Positions 32,631 through 44,369 of a DNA stretch of 64,000 bases are shown here, piece after piece. Position numbers and translations under genes: made by a program. The notes under the pieces were generated by a model. The model was not told where the DNA came from. It saw only the letters and a list, made by a program, of their open reading frames with translations, and searched no databases. The DNA is taken from the NCBI GenBank assembly GCA_019022495.1, contig JAFEKR010000015.1, positions 1-64,000 of the forward strand, in the 5' to 3' direction. How positions within the stretch are numbered: the stretch's first letter is position 1; every line of letters starts with the position of its first letter. Source of the stretch: Epichloe hybrida. Its lineage: Eukaryota > Ascomycota > Sordariomycetes > Hypocreales > Clavicipitaceae.

Positions 32631-35600
32631 CTAGAAACTCTCTCTTTTTAACATGATTATTAACGTATAATATTAACAAGAGAAGTGAATAGGAATTAAG
32701 GAATAAATGAGATTAAATAATTGTAAATAATATTATAAGAAAAGGGTAAGGGGAAGGGGTATAATAAACAATAAAATTTAATCTATAAGCTTGTGTAAGG
32801 ATAAGTAGGCCTAATTCTTAACACCTTTAATCTTATCAGATTAACACAAACATTATAATTGCGTAACCTACCCTTCTATCCTAATAGTTGCCTTATTGCT
32901 CGTGATAAACCTCTTAAATGCCTTATTTAGCAATGCCTTTGTAAATGTATTAGCAAGGTTATTATTCCTATTAATCTATCTGATCTTGCAGATCTCTTGT
33001 TACTTATACGATTGACAAAGGGCTATAATGTTAATTATAAGACGCTTCTCCTTTATGGTACTAAGCTTGATAAGGCATTTATATAAAGAGTACGAATTAG
33101 TATAGATAATAATAGGAATTATAGGGAGGTTTAATTAATAGGTGATTAACCTAAGTGTTGTTAAGACTGCGTGAGCTATATTAGCACTAGTAACTATGCT
33201 ATAGATCTTAGAGGTAAGCATACTTCTTATAACTCTTTTGCTCTTAGTAAAGCTATAGTATATAATATTACCTTAGATTATGAAGGTGCTTTCCTCTTAG
33301 ACTTTACTAGCTAGGATAAGCACATAGCCTAGCTAGGAAGTAAAGTCCTAGTTATTAGTAAATAATCTATTTATAAATGTAAAAAGCTTTACCTTTTTAA
33401 GATTAAATAGTATAAACCTTAATCCTTAGCTTAGATTATTAATTTACTATTAAATCCGTTAGTTTAGGCTTTTTATATCTTAAGGTAATAGCTCTTAGTG
33501 TTATGTAGCAATAGAGAGGTTAAAGCAGGCTTTAGGTTAGTAAATTAAGGTAATGTATGTGCCTTAAGCTTGTTGTTCTATGTATGCCTATTTTAAATTA
33601 GTTAGCGGGATTAACTAAAGCTTTTTACTCTAGCCCTTTTACCTTAGCGTAATTATATTATTTTTAAGAGTAATAATACTACTATTAAAGGTTAGTAGGT
33701 TCCCTATAGAAAGGATTTACTTTAGCTTAGTAGTAAAAGAAGTGGCTTTTAATTAATCTTTCTCTTATTAAGAGAACTTATAGTTAGATAGTCTAATTAT
33801 ATCGTTAGTCTGCATCCCTATATACGCAAAGGTTAGGTTTTCCTTTGTTGTCACGAGTAGGCATAGGTTGAATATAGAGGTCATTATCTAGAGCATTTCT
33901 CTATAGTAATAATAATACGTTACCTACTAGTAGGTGCTAGCTTCTATAATACTATATAAAGGCTTGATTACTTGTATTATTATACCTATAGGGTATAGGT
34001 AATGGATTTAGATAGGGATTTAGGCTAGGATTATATAACTAAGAAGCGTTTATGCTTATACATAGGCTTGTGTAATGTTACGAAGCTAGAGGATAAGGCC
34101 TAGTAATAATAACGCAGGTGCTATTGCGAGGATTAATCGCTAGCTAGCTTGCTAGATTATTAGGGCCTATGTGAGGATCGCTAGCTTCTCCTTATTACTG
34201 TAACCTTAGATTACAAGCCTTAACTTCTTGTATAGGTCCGTTATCTTACCCTTTATCTTATTAATAATACAGGAATTAAAAATTCAAACTCTACTATGCT
34301 CTCTTTTATTATACTTAATAAATTTAAACACGCCTTATTTAATTAGAGAATTAATCTTAGCCTTAGTAAATAGCTTAAAGGGTTCACTAGGGGTCTTAAT
34401 GATTCCTTCCTCACGCAATCAGATTATAAGCTTAAGGTTAGAGCTTTCCTTAGCTAATAGAAAGATATTAGTCTTGTCTTTTATTTAATCTATGTAATTA
34501 ATATTAGACATAATAATAGGGGGGTTCTTCTAAGGTCTTCTAGGTCCTTGCCTTAGGGGATTAGCAGGAGGGGTAGCTATAGGCTATAGGGAGGTGTCTT
34601 AGTTACCTACGCTCTTAGGAGGTCTCTCTTTATTAGGATCTTTATAAAAAGGCCTAATAGATATTAATCTAAAGGCCTTAAGGCCTTAAGGGAGCTTAAG
34701 AGCATAGGTCTTACCCTCTATAGCTAATAGCTTGTAGGGGCTTACCTATCCTTTGCCTTCACGCCACACGCGTATAAGCAATCCTAGTAGGAGGTTAACG
34801 GTTATAGAGGTATTAGGACCATTCCTTATAGTAAGGGTATTGCTAACTTTCCGCTAGGCATAAATACGCTTAACTTCCTTTATTACTAGTTAGATTACAA
34901 GGGCTTGCTACGTGATATCTGGTGATGAAGGTGATTCCTTAACTATATAAGAATACGCGCCGAAAATAAGGACTATTAGCATAAGACTATTTAATCCTAT
35001 GGTGTTATTTATAGCTTTAACTACTATTTATAATGCCACGGGCTCTAGTGTTATTAGGCATTCCCATTAGATAATATTATAGGCTCTTCGGAGCGGCCTA
35101 TAATATTACTTAACCTTACTAATACTATAGTGAGCCTTAATAGGGATATCTTTAATCTTAATTACTATTAATAACGCAAGCTACTTAAATTCCTTACCTC
35201 TAAAGGTCGTTCTAGCATCCGTAATAATTAAATCCAGGGGGCCTAGATAGACGTTAATCTAGTAAAGATAAAGTGCTTCCTATGTAGTCTTTATAGAGAT
35301 ATCTTTAATAAATCTAGCTATATTAAAGGATATAGCTATATTAATAACTTACAGGATAGGGTAGTTACTATTAAGATATATAATGTTCACAATGATTTTG
35401 TAATTATAAGCATATTTATCCTGAAGAGTAAATTTAAACTAATATAGGCTATTTACGTATAATTAGCACTACTAGTAAACCTTAGTTAGTTTCTTAATAG
35501 CTTTAAACTTAACCTTATGCCTTAATTTATATAGTAAATCATAAAGACATTAAACTAAAGGGTATCTAAAGTATTAATATAATTAGCAAAGCTTAATCTC

Positions 35601-38413
35601 TATAAGATAACTCTAAGTAACACTTTCTTCTTTATTAAGAAGCATCTATATATGCCCCTATTTACATATAATAGGAACCTTAATATTCCCTTACTATAGA
35701 ATATTCTCTAATATATAGAAATTAATCTTTAGGTAGGTTATATTATTAAGGCATAAGAGAAAGGGAGTGTTTATAAGGATTACCTAAAAGAGAATAATTC
35801 TAAATAGAGTTAGCACTTTAATTAATCTAAGTGCCTTAATTAGTTCTCTAGGGCTAAATTTAATCTTTATCTTCCTAGTATTTAACTTATTAAGTATAAT
35901 AGTTAGTATTATACTTTATAAAGCTAAGAATTAAGGGTAGCCTACTAATAAACATCCTATAGTACCTATATTAGCTATAATGCCTTTAAAGGTTCTAGAT
36001 AAATATTATCCTTTAAGTGTAAATACGCTTAGTGCCTTATTTAGTTCCTAAAGATTAAATAAATCCTTCTTAACTAGAGTATAAGTTATTACTTTACTAG
36101 TGAGAATCTTAGTAATTACATAGCTGTTATAGGTAGTCCTATATGTGACGAAGCTCATAGGCACTTGGCTATTGCTATCTTCTTTGCTAAAACTAAGTTC
36201 TATTAGATATTGGTTAATATTGTTGTCCTTAGCTAATTCGGGATTATTATTGCCTTTATACTATATTAGGAATATATTATATGAAGAAGCTATTAAGTCT
36301 ATGCGAGAGTGATTCTTGAATTATTAGAATGCCTTCTTCTAGTCCTTATCTAAGTATTTAGTTAACTAATAACCTTCTTTGCTATATATATAATACTTTT
36401 TTAAGCGTTAAGGCCTGCTCTTTAATGAAGATTAACCGTACTAGGCTTCCTTGCCTCTTCTGTTATACTTATGGTTAGTCTAAAAGTATTCCTTAGTGCT
36501 AGCTTCTGTAGGGAACTGCTACTAATTAATTAAAGCTTTAGATTTGCTAATTAATATCCTTATCCGTTCGCAAAAGCATTAGAGGTTAACGGGAGGATTA
36601 ATAATGTAAGCCCTATATTCTAGGATTCCTTTGTAGGTATTTAGAATCTAACTATAGAGGTCTAATTCTAACTAGGATCTATAAGGATTTACTCTTTAGA
36701 GATTCGAAAGCTTTATTATAAGGTCTTTAAAGCACTTAATCTTTAATTTACTAGGGTTCTCTTAGATAATCGTAAGTAGTTATAATCTTCCCTATAATAG
36801 ATAGTTCTTTTAATATATATTATTTATCTTAAACTTCTGCCTAATCCTACGGATAAGAGTTAGGAGATCTTAGGGATCTCCTTAGCCTAAAAGGTTCTCT
36901 AAGAAGTACTATAGAGGTTTTCCTTTTAGTATAAACTTAAAACCATAGCCTAACTATTCTTATATAATTCCTAGTATCTTATACTTTCTTTAATAAGTTA
37001 AGAGCTTAATATTAAGAATATTATACTCCCTAGCGCTATACTTAATACTCTTATTATTATAGAACTTATTAAGATTAAGTAGTTGCTTTAATAAGGGTTA
37101 GCCTATCTCCTAAGGGGGAATAGGGATAATTAAATCTTATAGAAGAGGTATTATAGTCCTAGATTACAGAGGGGGATTATAATACCTTATTATAGGAGGG
37201 GAAATAAGGGGGGTCTAGGGTTATAGTTAAGGGCTTATAATAGGGGGATTATCTCTGCTATTATGCCTTTGCCTCACACTTAGCATACTTAGGGATTAGT
37301 GTAATAGAATCTAGGAATAGAATAGGAGTGATTACAGTGGCTAAGGGGATTAGGGATATTATAGAGTGATTAGTTACTTTGGTTAATCTCCAAAAGAAAG
37401 GATACTAATAGGAAGGAGGTCTTTATAGAAGTCCTTCTCCACTATTTACCTCTTAAAGGGGGAATACTTCCTAGTAACTTCCTGTATTTCTTCTTCTTTC
37501 TAATTACAGAATCCATTATAGTTAATAATATCTTTAAGCAAGACTATTATCTTATAGTAACTCTATAAGTCTATATAGACGCTACTAAAGAAAAGAAAGT
37601 CTTAAAGACTCTTTATAGCTTTAGGATTTACTACTTAGAATATTTCTTATTTCTATTCTCTAAAGTTATCACTAAAGACAGTAAATAGGGTTTATGGGTA
37701 TAGGTTCTTATATTTATAGGTTGCTTTCTTAATAAGAATCTAGGCTATAAGTTCTTTAGGAGTAGTATTTACTTTAAGATTAAATAATTCCTTATTCTCT
37801 AGTACTTATTACGTAATGTATTAGTGTAAATCAGGGGATATATAGTTAAGGAGGTAAGATATAACTTATAGATTAGCTTCTCTTCTAGTATCCTTGGGGG
37901 GAAGGTGTATTTATAATTAGAGGGAATATCTTAGGCTCTAGATCCCTCTAGTTAATCTTAATATTCTACTATAATGTTAGTAGTAAATAAGGGGGTAAGG
38001 GAAATAGAGAATTAATAGAAGTCTAAAGGATTATAAGTGAAGCTATTATCTTTGCCCCTTAGTGGGTTTAATTAAATAATTAAGGATAGGTTAGGTTAGT
38101 TACTAACTAGGCCTTAATTATTTAATAAACACGCTTCTAAGGGTTTGTTTACATAATGAATACGCTAATTAAATAAATAAAGATAGGTTAGGTTAGTTAC
38201 TAACTAGGCCTTAATTAAGTTAATAAGCTTAGATTTGGTATAGAGCTAGTTATAGTTACTTAAGGTAAAAGGAGAGCTAGAATATACTTCTTCCTTAGTA
38301 TATTTAGTATCTTAGAGTGGCACTTCCTCTTTTATAAGGTAAGTCCTTAATACTAATACCTCTTCTATAAACCTTACTAATCTATAGTATCTATAGAGAT
38401 AACTACTAATTAG

Positions 38414-38709
38414 TGTTAGTATTTATAGAATACTATTAACTTATATATAGGGTTTTTAGGGTGGACTAAAGTGTATGTAATTATTATATATTCTAGTCTA
38501 TTAAAGCAAGCAAAAGAGGGATTAAATAGAAGCAAAGAGGGTACGCTATTTATCATAGGAAAAGGGGCCTTAATCAGGGTTATCGGCGAAGAGGCCATAT
38601 ATGCCGACTCCGATCGCGGCGCGGTTAGGTCGGACATGTAGGTCCGCGATGTAACGCGCCCACCCAATCAGAGGCGCGCACCCTTGTTGATATCATGCTT
38701 GTTCCAATA
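38414..38709 (-). repeat. Copia LTR, 5' copy relative to the element
   Basis: It is 296 bp, plus-strand start TGTTAG, end CAATA (ancestral CAACA inferred). In element orientation it carries a TATATATAAG box before the inner end of the LTR. That this is a promoter is inference. Confidence 0.85.
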
Positions 38710-41700
38710 AAATACTAGTAGCTAATTATTCTCTAGTACTAGGTCTAGGGCTAGGCTTAGGGTATAAAGCTCTTTATTATATACTAAGAAGTTATAAAGG
38801 GAGCCTAGGTATACTATTTTTATAGTGCCTAGGTTACTATAGTAGGCCGCTAAGCTTACCTATCCTTCTATTCCTAATCTATCTGTATATATATAGATTA
38901 CTTCCTTACGGAGGGTCCTATTATATGCCATTACTACTTGCTTCTTTTTAGTGGTAATATATATATTAGGGAAGTTATGCTATAGGGGCATAATAAATAG
39001 TTTAAGGGGCTTAGTCTAGACCTTATTAGGACTAAGGTTACTAATAATCTAGTGTTTAGCCTATACTAGCAGGCTCTTTAGGGTATATATAAAGTTATAT
39101 AATACTATTAGGTCTCTTATTATTAGCTTAACTACTAGCTTAATAATTATTTAGATTATTTAGGATAGGATTACTTCCTCTACTAGTAGTATATATAGTT
39201 TTATGTTTAGGGCCTCTCTACTAGTTATCTTCTAATATCTAGTAATATAGGTTATAGCCTATTTCTAGATCTATTATAGTGCTATAACTGCTAGGCTGTT
39301 TTTAAGGTGTAGCCTATGCTATACTAAGCAAGCTATAAGGAAGGTTAGGAGCATGATTACTTTATATACTAGGTGAATATATTTAGTACTAATACCCTAG
39401 TTTAAGTTTCCTAGGGACTTAAGTTAGTATAGCTTATAGAGTGCTATATCTTTAGCCTATTAGATATAGGCTTTAAAGTTAAGCTTAGGGTCTAGGGTAA
39501 TACCTAGGATCTTACACTTCTCTAATAGTTTAATTTCCTAGTCCCTATAGTAAATTAGGTCTATAGGGGGGGGTGCTTTCCTTCCTAGCTTTAGGAAGTA
39601 AATTAGTTAGAATTTCATAGGGTTAAAGACTACCCTATAAGTCTAGGCCTATTTATTATAGATTTCTAGGGCTTTAGTAAGTACTCTATATATTTCCTCC
39701 CTACTCCCTTTAACTAGGATATTAGTGTTATTAATCTATACTACTACTAGTCTAACTTCTTCTAGTTATTTTATAAGGGTTATGTTAAAGAATAGGAAGA
39801 TTAGGGGAGATATTAGTAAGCCCTATAGAATACTAATCTATATAAGTAAAAGGTAGCCTTTATAGTTAGGGAGTTTAAGGGTAGTTAATCTATTAGAGAG
39901 TAAGCTAGCTATAAATCTAAGGAGTTTACTCCCTATCCTTCTTATAGCTAAGTTATATAGCACTCTATTATAGAATATGTTATTAAAGGCTAAGCTAAGG
40001 TCTAGGGACACTACAGCTATGTCTTTACCTTCTGCCTAGGCCTTATAGATATATTAGATAATTATATATAATGCGTTATTAATTAACACTCCCTTCCTTC
40101 TACTATAGTAGAATTTAGGGAGGAGGTTATACTTATATATAATATACTAAAGCTAAGTAGTGATTACTACCTCTAGGATCTTACCTAGGGAGTTAAGTAA
40201 GGTAATAGGCTAGTATAACTTAGGTAATTCTAGGTCTTTCTTCCTTATTTTCTTAAGAGCTACTATTATTAAGGCTTTAAAGTATTTTAGGTAGTAGCTT
40301 ATATTAAGGTATATATTAAAGAGGGCTATGATTTTCTTAATCTAGTTTTTCCTAGGATCTCTTAGGTCTATTTACCCTATAGCCTCCTTTAGCACTTTAT
40401 TTAGGAGTTTATCTAGTCTAGGAGCTTTCTTAGTTACTAAGTAGTATATTACCTCCCTAACTTCCTTCTCTATAATTAGGGGGAACTTAATAGGCTCTAG
40501 GTACTTATTATATATATCTAATATATTTACCTCCTTTAGGGGAGGGAAGAAAGTAGCCCTTAGTATTTCTATAATATTATAAGGGGTAATTGCTTTAGTG
40601 TTATCTAGTTTTATAAGAGAATTAATCCCTACTAGGGCTAATCTCTCTTAGTGTTATTAGGTCTAGTTTATAAGCTACTATAGTTTTTCTTTGCTTACTA
40701 TAGCTTTTATTACCTACTCCTTATGTCTAGTTATCCTTTATTTCTTAAGCTTTTTTTTATATTTTTTTCTTTTTTCTATATAGAGTTTATTATTTTCCTA
40801 GGTATTATTTCTAGACTTTTACTAGTATAGAGATTAGTAGGCCTTGCGGATTTCTATAAGCCTAGGGGTCTAGCCTAACTTACTATGCCCTAGCTTTAGT
40901 CTCTTAGTTTCTATAGATTTAGCTACTACTAACTAAAGCGTCTTAATCACTATACTAGTATACCTATCTAGGTCTTCTAGTGTGTTTAGGTTTATAGGTG
41001 GTAGCATCTTACTAAGGAGGTTATAAAGTATATCTAAGTCTATTATAGCTTACTTATACACTACCCTTTCCTCTAGTTTAGGGAGTGCTTATATTAGTAT
41101 TATAATCTTAAATAGTACTAGGCAGTAGTCTAATAGGTCTTTAAGGCCCTGGATTACACTATAGCTTATAGTATAAGTATTAGTAAAGATAAGATTAATT
41201 ACTAAGTCCCTTTAAATAATATTAGATCTATAAATCCTTAGTCTAGTAATAGTGTCTTTTAGTGTTAGGTATTTAAGTTCTAGGGCTTCTATAAGGGTAA
41301 TAAGGGCTATTTCCCTTAGGTTCTGCTTTACTCCTATTTACTATTTAGGGGAGTAAGTGTTAAAGTCCCTTATAAGAATTATTATATCTCCCCTAAATCC
41401 TCTATAAATCTTAAAGCATCTATCTATAGTAGTTATATTATTAGCCCTAGCTAGTAACTAGTAGGCGTTAATATAGAGGGTTTTTATAGTTTAGTTCTTA
41501 AATTTAATTATATAGATAAAGGCTAAGTTTTTTACTATTCTCTATAAGTCTTAGGGGATATATTTATAGATAAAGGTAGTAACTCTAGGGGACTTTTCCT
41601 TTATTATAATAAGATAGAATTCCCCTATAACTCCCCTATAGGTAAGGCTATTATAGGTATTCCGCTAGACCTCCTAGAAGCTAATAATATATAGCTATCT

Positions 41701-44150
41701 AAAGTTAAATCCTAGTGTTCTTCTTAGGGCTGCTATAGCTATTATCTAGGTGTTGAAATTATTAGTATAGTTCTATTAGAGAAGTCTTAAGGGGGGGTTT
41801 TTAAATATTATAGTACTCTCTAGCCCTAAAGCATATCTCTAAGTTCTCTATAAATAAACTATTTAAGTTAATAGAAGGTTTATTTATATAGGAATAAAAG
41901 TATGCCTTACTAATTATAACCTAGCAGGTTCTAGGGGTAAAATTATTTATATTTGCTAGGATTTGTAGATATAGGGTCCTTAGCCCTTTAGCCCTTAGGC
42001 TCTTAGGTAATAATAATAATAACTTAACTACTATTATACTTTTGTATAATAGTTAGGGCTTTTTGGCTTAGTAGGGGTTAGGTTATGTAACCTAGCTTAG
42101 CTATAGCCTCTTTACCCTTACTATAGCACTAGGGGTCTTTAGTGTCTTAGTCTTAGTCTTTAGCGCCTTAGTCTTCTAGAGATAGTTTAATTTAATCCTT
42201 TATAGGATAGCGTTAAGTTACTTATATTACTCCTCTAGGTAATCCTTTAGATCCACTGCTATTAGGATATTATCCTCCCTTTATTTTATAATAGGGCTTA
42301 CCTATAGGGTTACTCTTTAGAGAATATCTTTAGCTTTCTATACTATCTTTTTATACTTATTACCTAGCTATCTTCTTCTCTCTTATACTAAGGGGGTAAG
42401 TAACACCTACTAGGTAGTAAGGTACTATTCTAAGTCTTATAAGGACTCCCCCCCTATTCTTAGTGTCTAAGCCTTAGGGGTTTTAGCTAGGGCTAATACC
42501 TCCTAGGGGGGGATTTTATAAATTAGGAAATTAGGCTCTGCTTTAGTAAGGGTCTATAGGATTATTATTAATATTATCTTAGCTATATTTTTTATATTTC
42601 CTACTAAGCGTATTAGAAAGGTTAAGAGGCTAGTCCCTAACTCTTAGTTTACTTAGTGTTAACTATACTATCCTAGGCTATTCTATAGGAGAGGTCTAGG
42701 GATATGCTACTATAGTATGTCCTAGGGCTATAAGGTTAGTAAGTTATAAGGAATTAGGTATTTATTTAGTAGTAGTCTTCTATATATTAGCGCTTCTTAC
42801 TTTACTACCTTCTAGTATTTATATCCCTTATAGTTAGCTTTATAGCTATTATAATAGTTTAAATATTTAATTTTAGTTAAAGAGTATTTAGAGTTTCTAT
42901 AAGGCCTAGCGTAAGTTATATATATAGTAAGTACCTAGTAGTAAGTTCCTTAGTAGCTAAATTTTATATAGTTAAAGTATTATAGTACCCTTATAAAGCT
43001 ATAGTAAATTTCATATTACTTAGGTTAACTAGTCTAGAGTATTCTAGTATTAAGGAAGGAGTTAGCTACCTAGGGGTTATTAAATCTAACTATTAGGGAT
43101 AATTTTGCTTTATTTCTTTAATTATATAGTAAGAGCTAGTTAATATAAGTAACCTAGATAGCCTTCTTAATCTTATAGGAAATATAGTAGTTTTTTATAG
43201 TAATTCTTATTTTTAGGATCTCCTTCCCTTTATTACTTATATTCTTATAGATAGGAATTTTATAGACTAGAACTTTAAATAGTATTTTTACCTTTCTTAG
43301 GTTTAGTCCTATTATTCCTAGCTATATAGGATAGTTTACTTTAAAGTAAAGTTAATTCTTTTAGGTATAAAAGTAGATTTTAATATCCCCTAAGGGGAGA
43401 AGCCTAGCTCCTAGGACCCTAATATTAGTATAGTTTTAAAGTTAGTAGTTAATAAGGTCTCTTAGGCCATAGGGTCTTATATATACCTATTTAAGGATAT
43501 AATATTAAGCTTTACTCTTTAGGAGCCTAATTCTAGTATATAGCTAGGTATTAGCTCCTATAAGAGCGTTATTTATTAAATATATCATAGGGGATCTTAG
43601 GGCTAGGCTTTAGGGTCTATTTATAGTCTAGCGTTAGCTTATCTTAGCATTAAGATTAGTTTAGTTATTAGGGGGGTTCTAAGGGGGTTATTAGGCTTTA
43701 AGTTTAAGGATTTAGCTTCTTATTTCCTAGAGAATAGCCTTAATATTAAGGCTATTATTCCTAGGGATTAGGGACGCGCTTACCTAGTTTAGGACTAGCA
43801 TAAGGGATCTAATTAGGTCCTAGACTGCTCTTTTAGAGATTATATATCCCTTCTACTTATTTATTTGCTTTATAAGGTTTACTACTTTGCTTTATAGTAT
43901 TATGATAAGGTGGTTTAGTAGGTTATAGGTAGTGTCTGCGCCCTAAAAATTTCCCTAAGGGGTCTGTATTATTACTATTATTAGGTTTAGGGTCCTAATA
44001 AGGGGAGTGGAAGTTAAAAATAGCATTATCTTGATCCTACGAGTCTGTAGGTTCTTTAGGTGAAGTTTTTAGGGTAGTGCAGGCACTTTTTTGTGGTAAA
44101 ATTAGGAGTTTTAAAAATTTTTGTGATGGTTGTGTAGAAGTTTTTTTTTT
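38710..44150 (-). mobile_element. RIP-decayed Tad-like LINE, 5' part (ORF1, endonuclease, reverse transcriptase)
   Basis: On the minus strand, near 39500-39840 and with stops ignored, the text gives NITLIK, NILVKGS, YRVLTKALEIYNK, VVFNPMKF and KCKILGITLDPKLNFKAYI. This is the palm region after the FADD motif in Tad/Jockey-type reverse transcriptases. Text near 38715-38850 reads into the RNase H domain. By position the stretch from about 41000 rightwards should hold the endonuclease and ORF1, but I could not read clear motifs there. The 5' end (44000-44150) is less mutated and starts with an A-tract abutting the right target duplication. LINE length without the Copia insert is about 6.87 kb, full length for this class. 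Confidence 0.75.
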
Positions 44151-44164
44151 CCAGACCAGACTAG
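44151..44164. repeat. Right target-site duplication of the LINE (14 bp)
   Basis: This is an exact copy of 30887-30900. It continues into a locally CCAGAC-rich stretch (44165-44188), so the target itself was slightly repetitive. Confidence 0.8.
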
Positions 44165-44369
44165 ACCAGACTGGGACCAGACTTCTGACTCCAACATCCT
44201 CCGCGTCCCATCATCAACTGCTCACAACTACATGACCTAATCCGTACTGACCTCGCCCATCCGCCGTTCCCCTCCCTGTCGACTTGGCGTCTACAGCGGT
44301 TTTCTGCCGAACCAAGGGGAGCTCTTCGTCTGACGTTGGCCAGGCCAGTGAACACGGCAGGCTGTCACC
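44165..44369 (+). promoter_or_regulatory. Right half of the ancestral divergent promoter (TBC gene side)
   Basis: Ordinary composition returns at once after the target duplication. These 205 bp are all that separate the LINE 5' end from the TBC gene start. Confidence 0.4.

Larger units (their letters stand above)
32335..38709 (-). mobile_element. RIP-decayed Ty1/Copia LTR retrotransposon, 6375 bp, inserted in the LINE
   Basis: The element has two 296-bp LTRs (32335-32630, 38414-38709) and a 5-bp target duplication. On the minus strand the LTR starts TGTTRGAA (the Ty1-like start) and a purine tract AAAAAGAGAGAG precedes the 3' LTR. Minus-strand text, stops ignored, shows the reverse transcriptase near 33770-33910 (GMQTND for the catalytic Asp-Asp motif, and LCLLVTTKE) and the Copia RNase H near 32990-33370 (TSxLGYVLILASK, then YTNSYSLYKCLIKLSTIKEK). 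A C-terminal NNNLANTFTKALL lies near 32925-32970. This order (Gag and integrase on the right, RT and RNase H on the left) fits Copia. All frames are broken by stops; the copy is dead. Confidence 0.85.
32330..38714. repeat. AAATA 5-bp target-site duplication around the Copia element
   Basis: AAATA lies at 32330-32334 and again at 38710-38714, immediately outside the two LTRs. A 5-bp duplication is standard for Ty1/Copia integrase. Confidence 0.75.

Noticed and set aside
34228..34488. 86-codon plus-strand ORF in the AT-rich island
   Set aside because: Starts inside decayed Copia DNA on the wrong strand; Leu/Ile-rich text is a product of AT-richness.
38416..38667. 83-codon minus-strand ORF
   Set aside because: Lies wholly within a Copia LTR.
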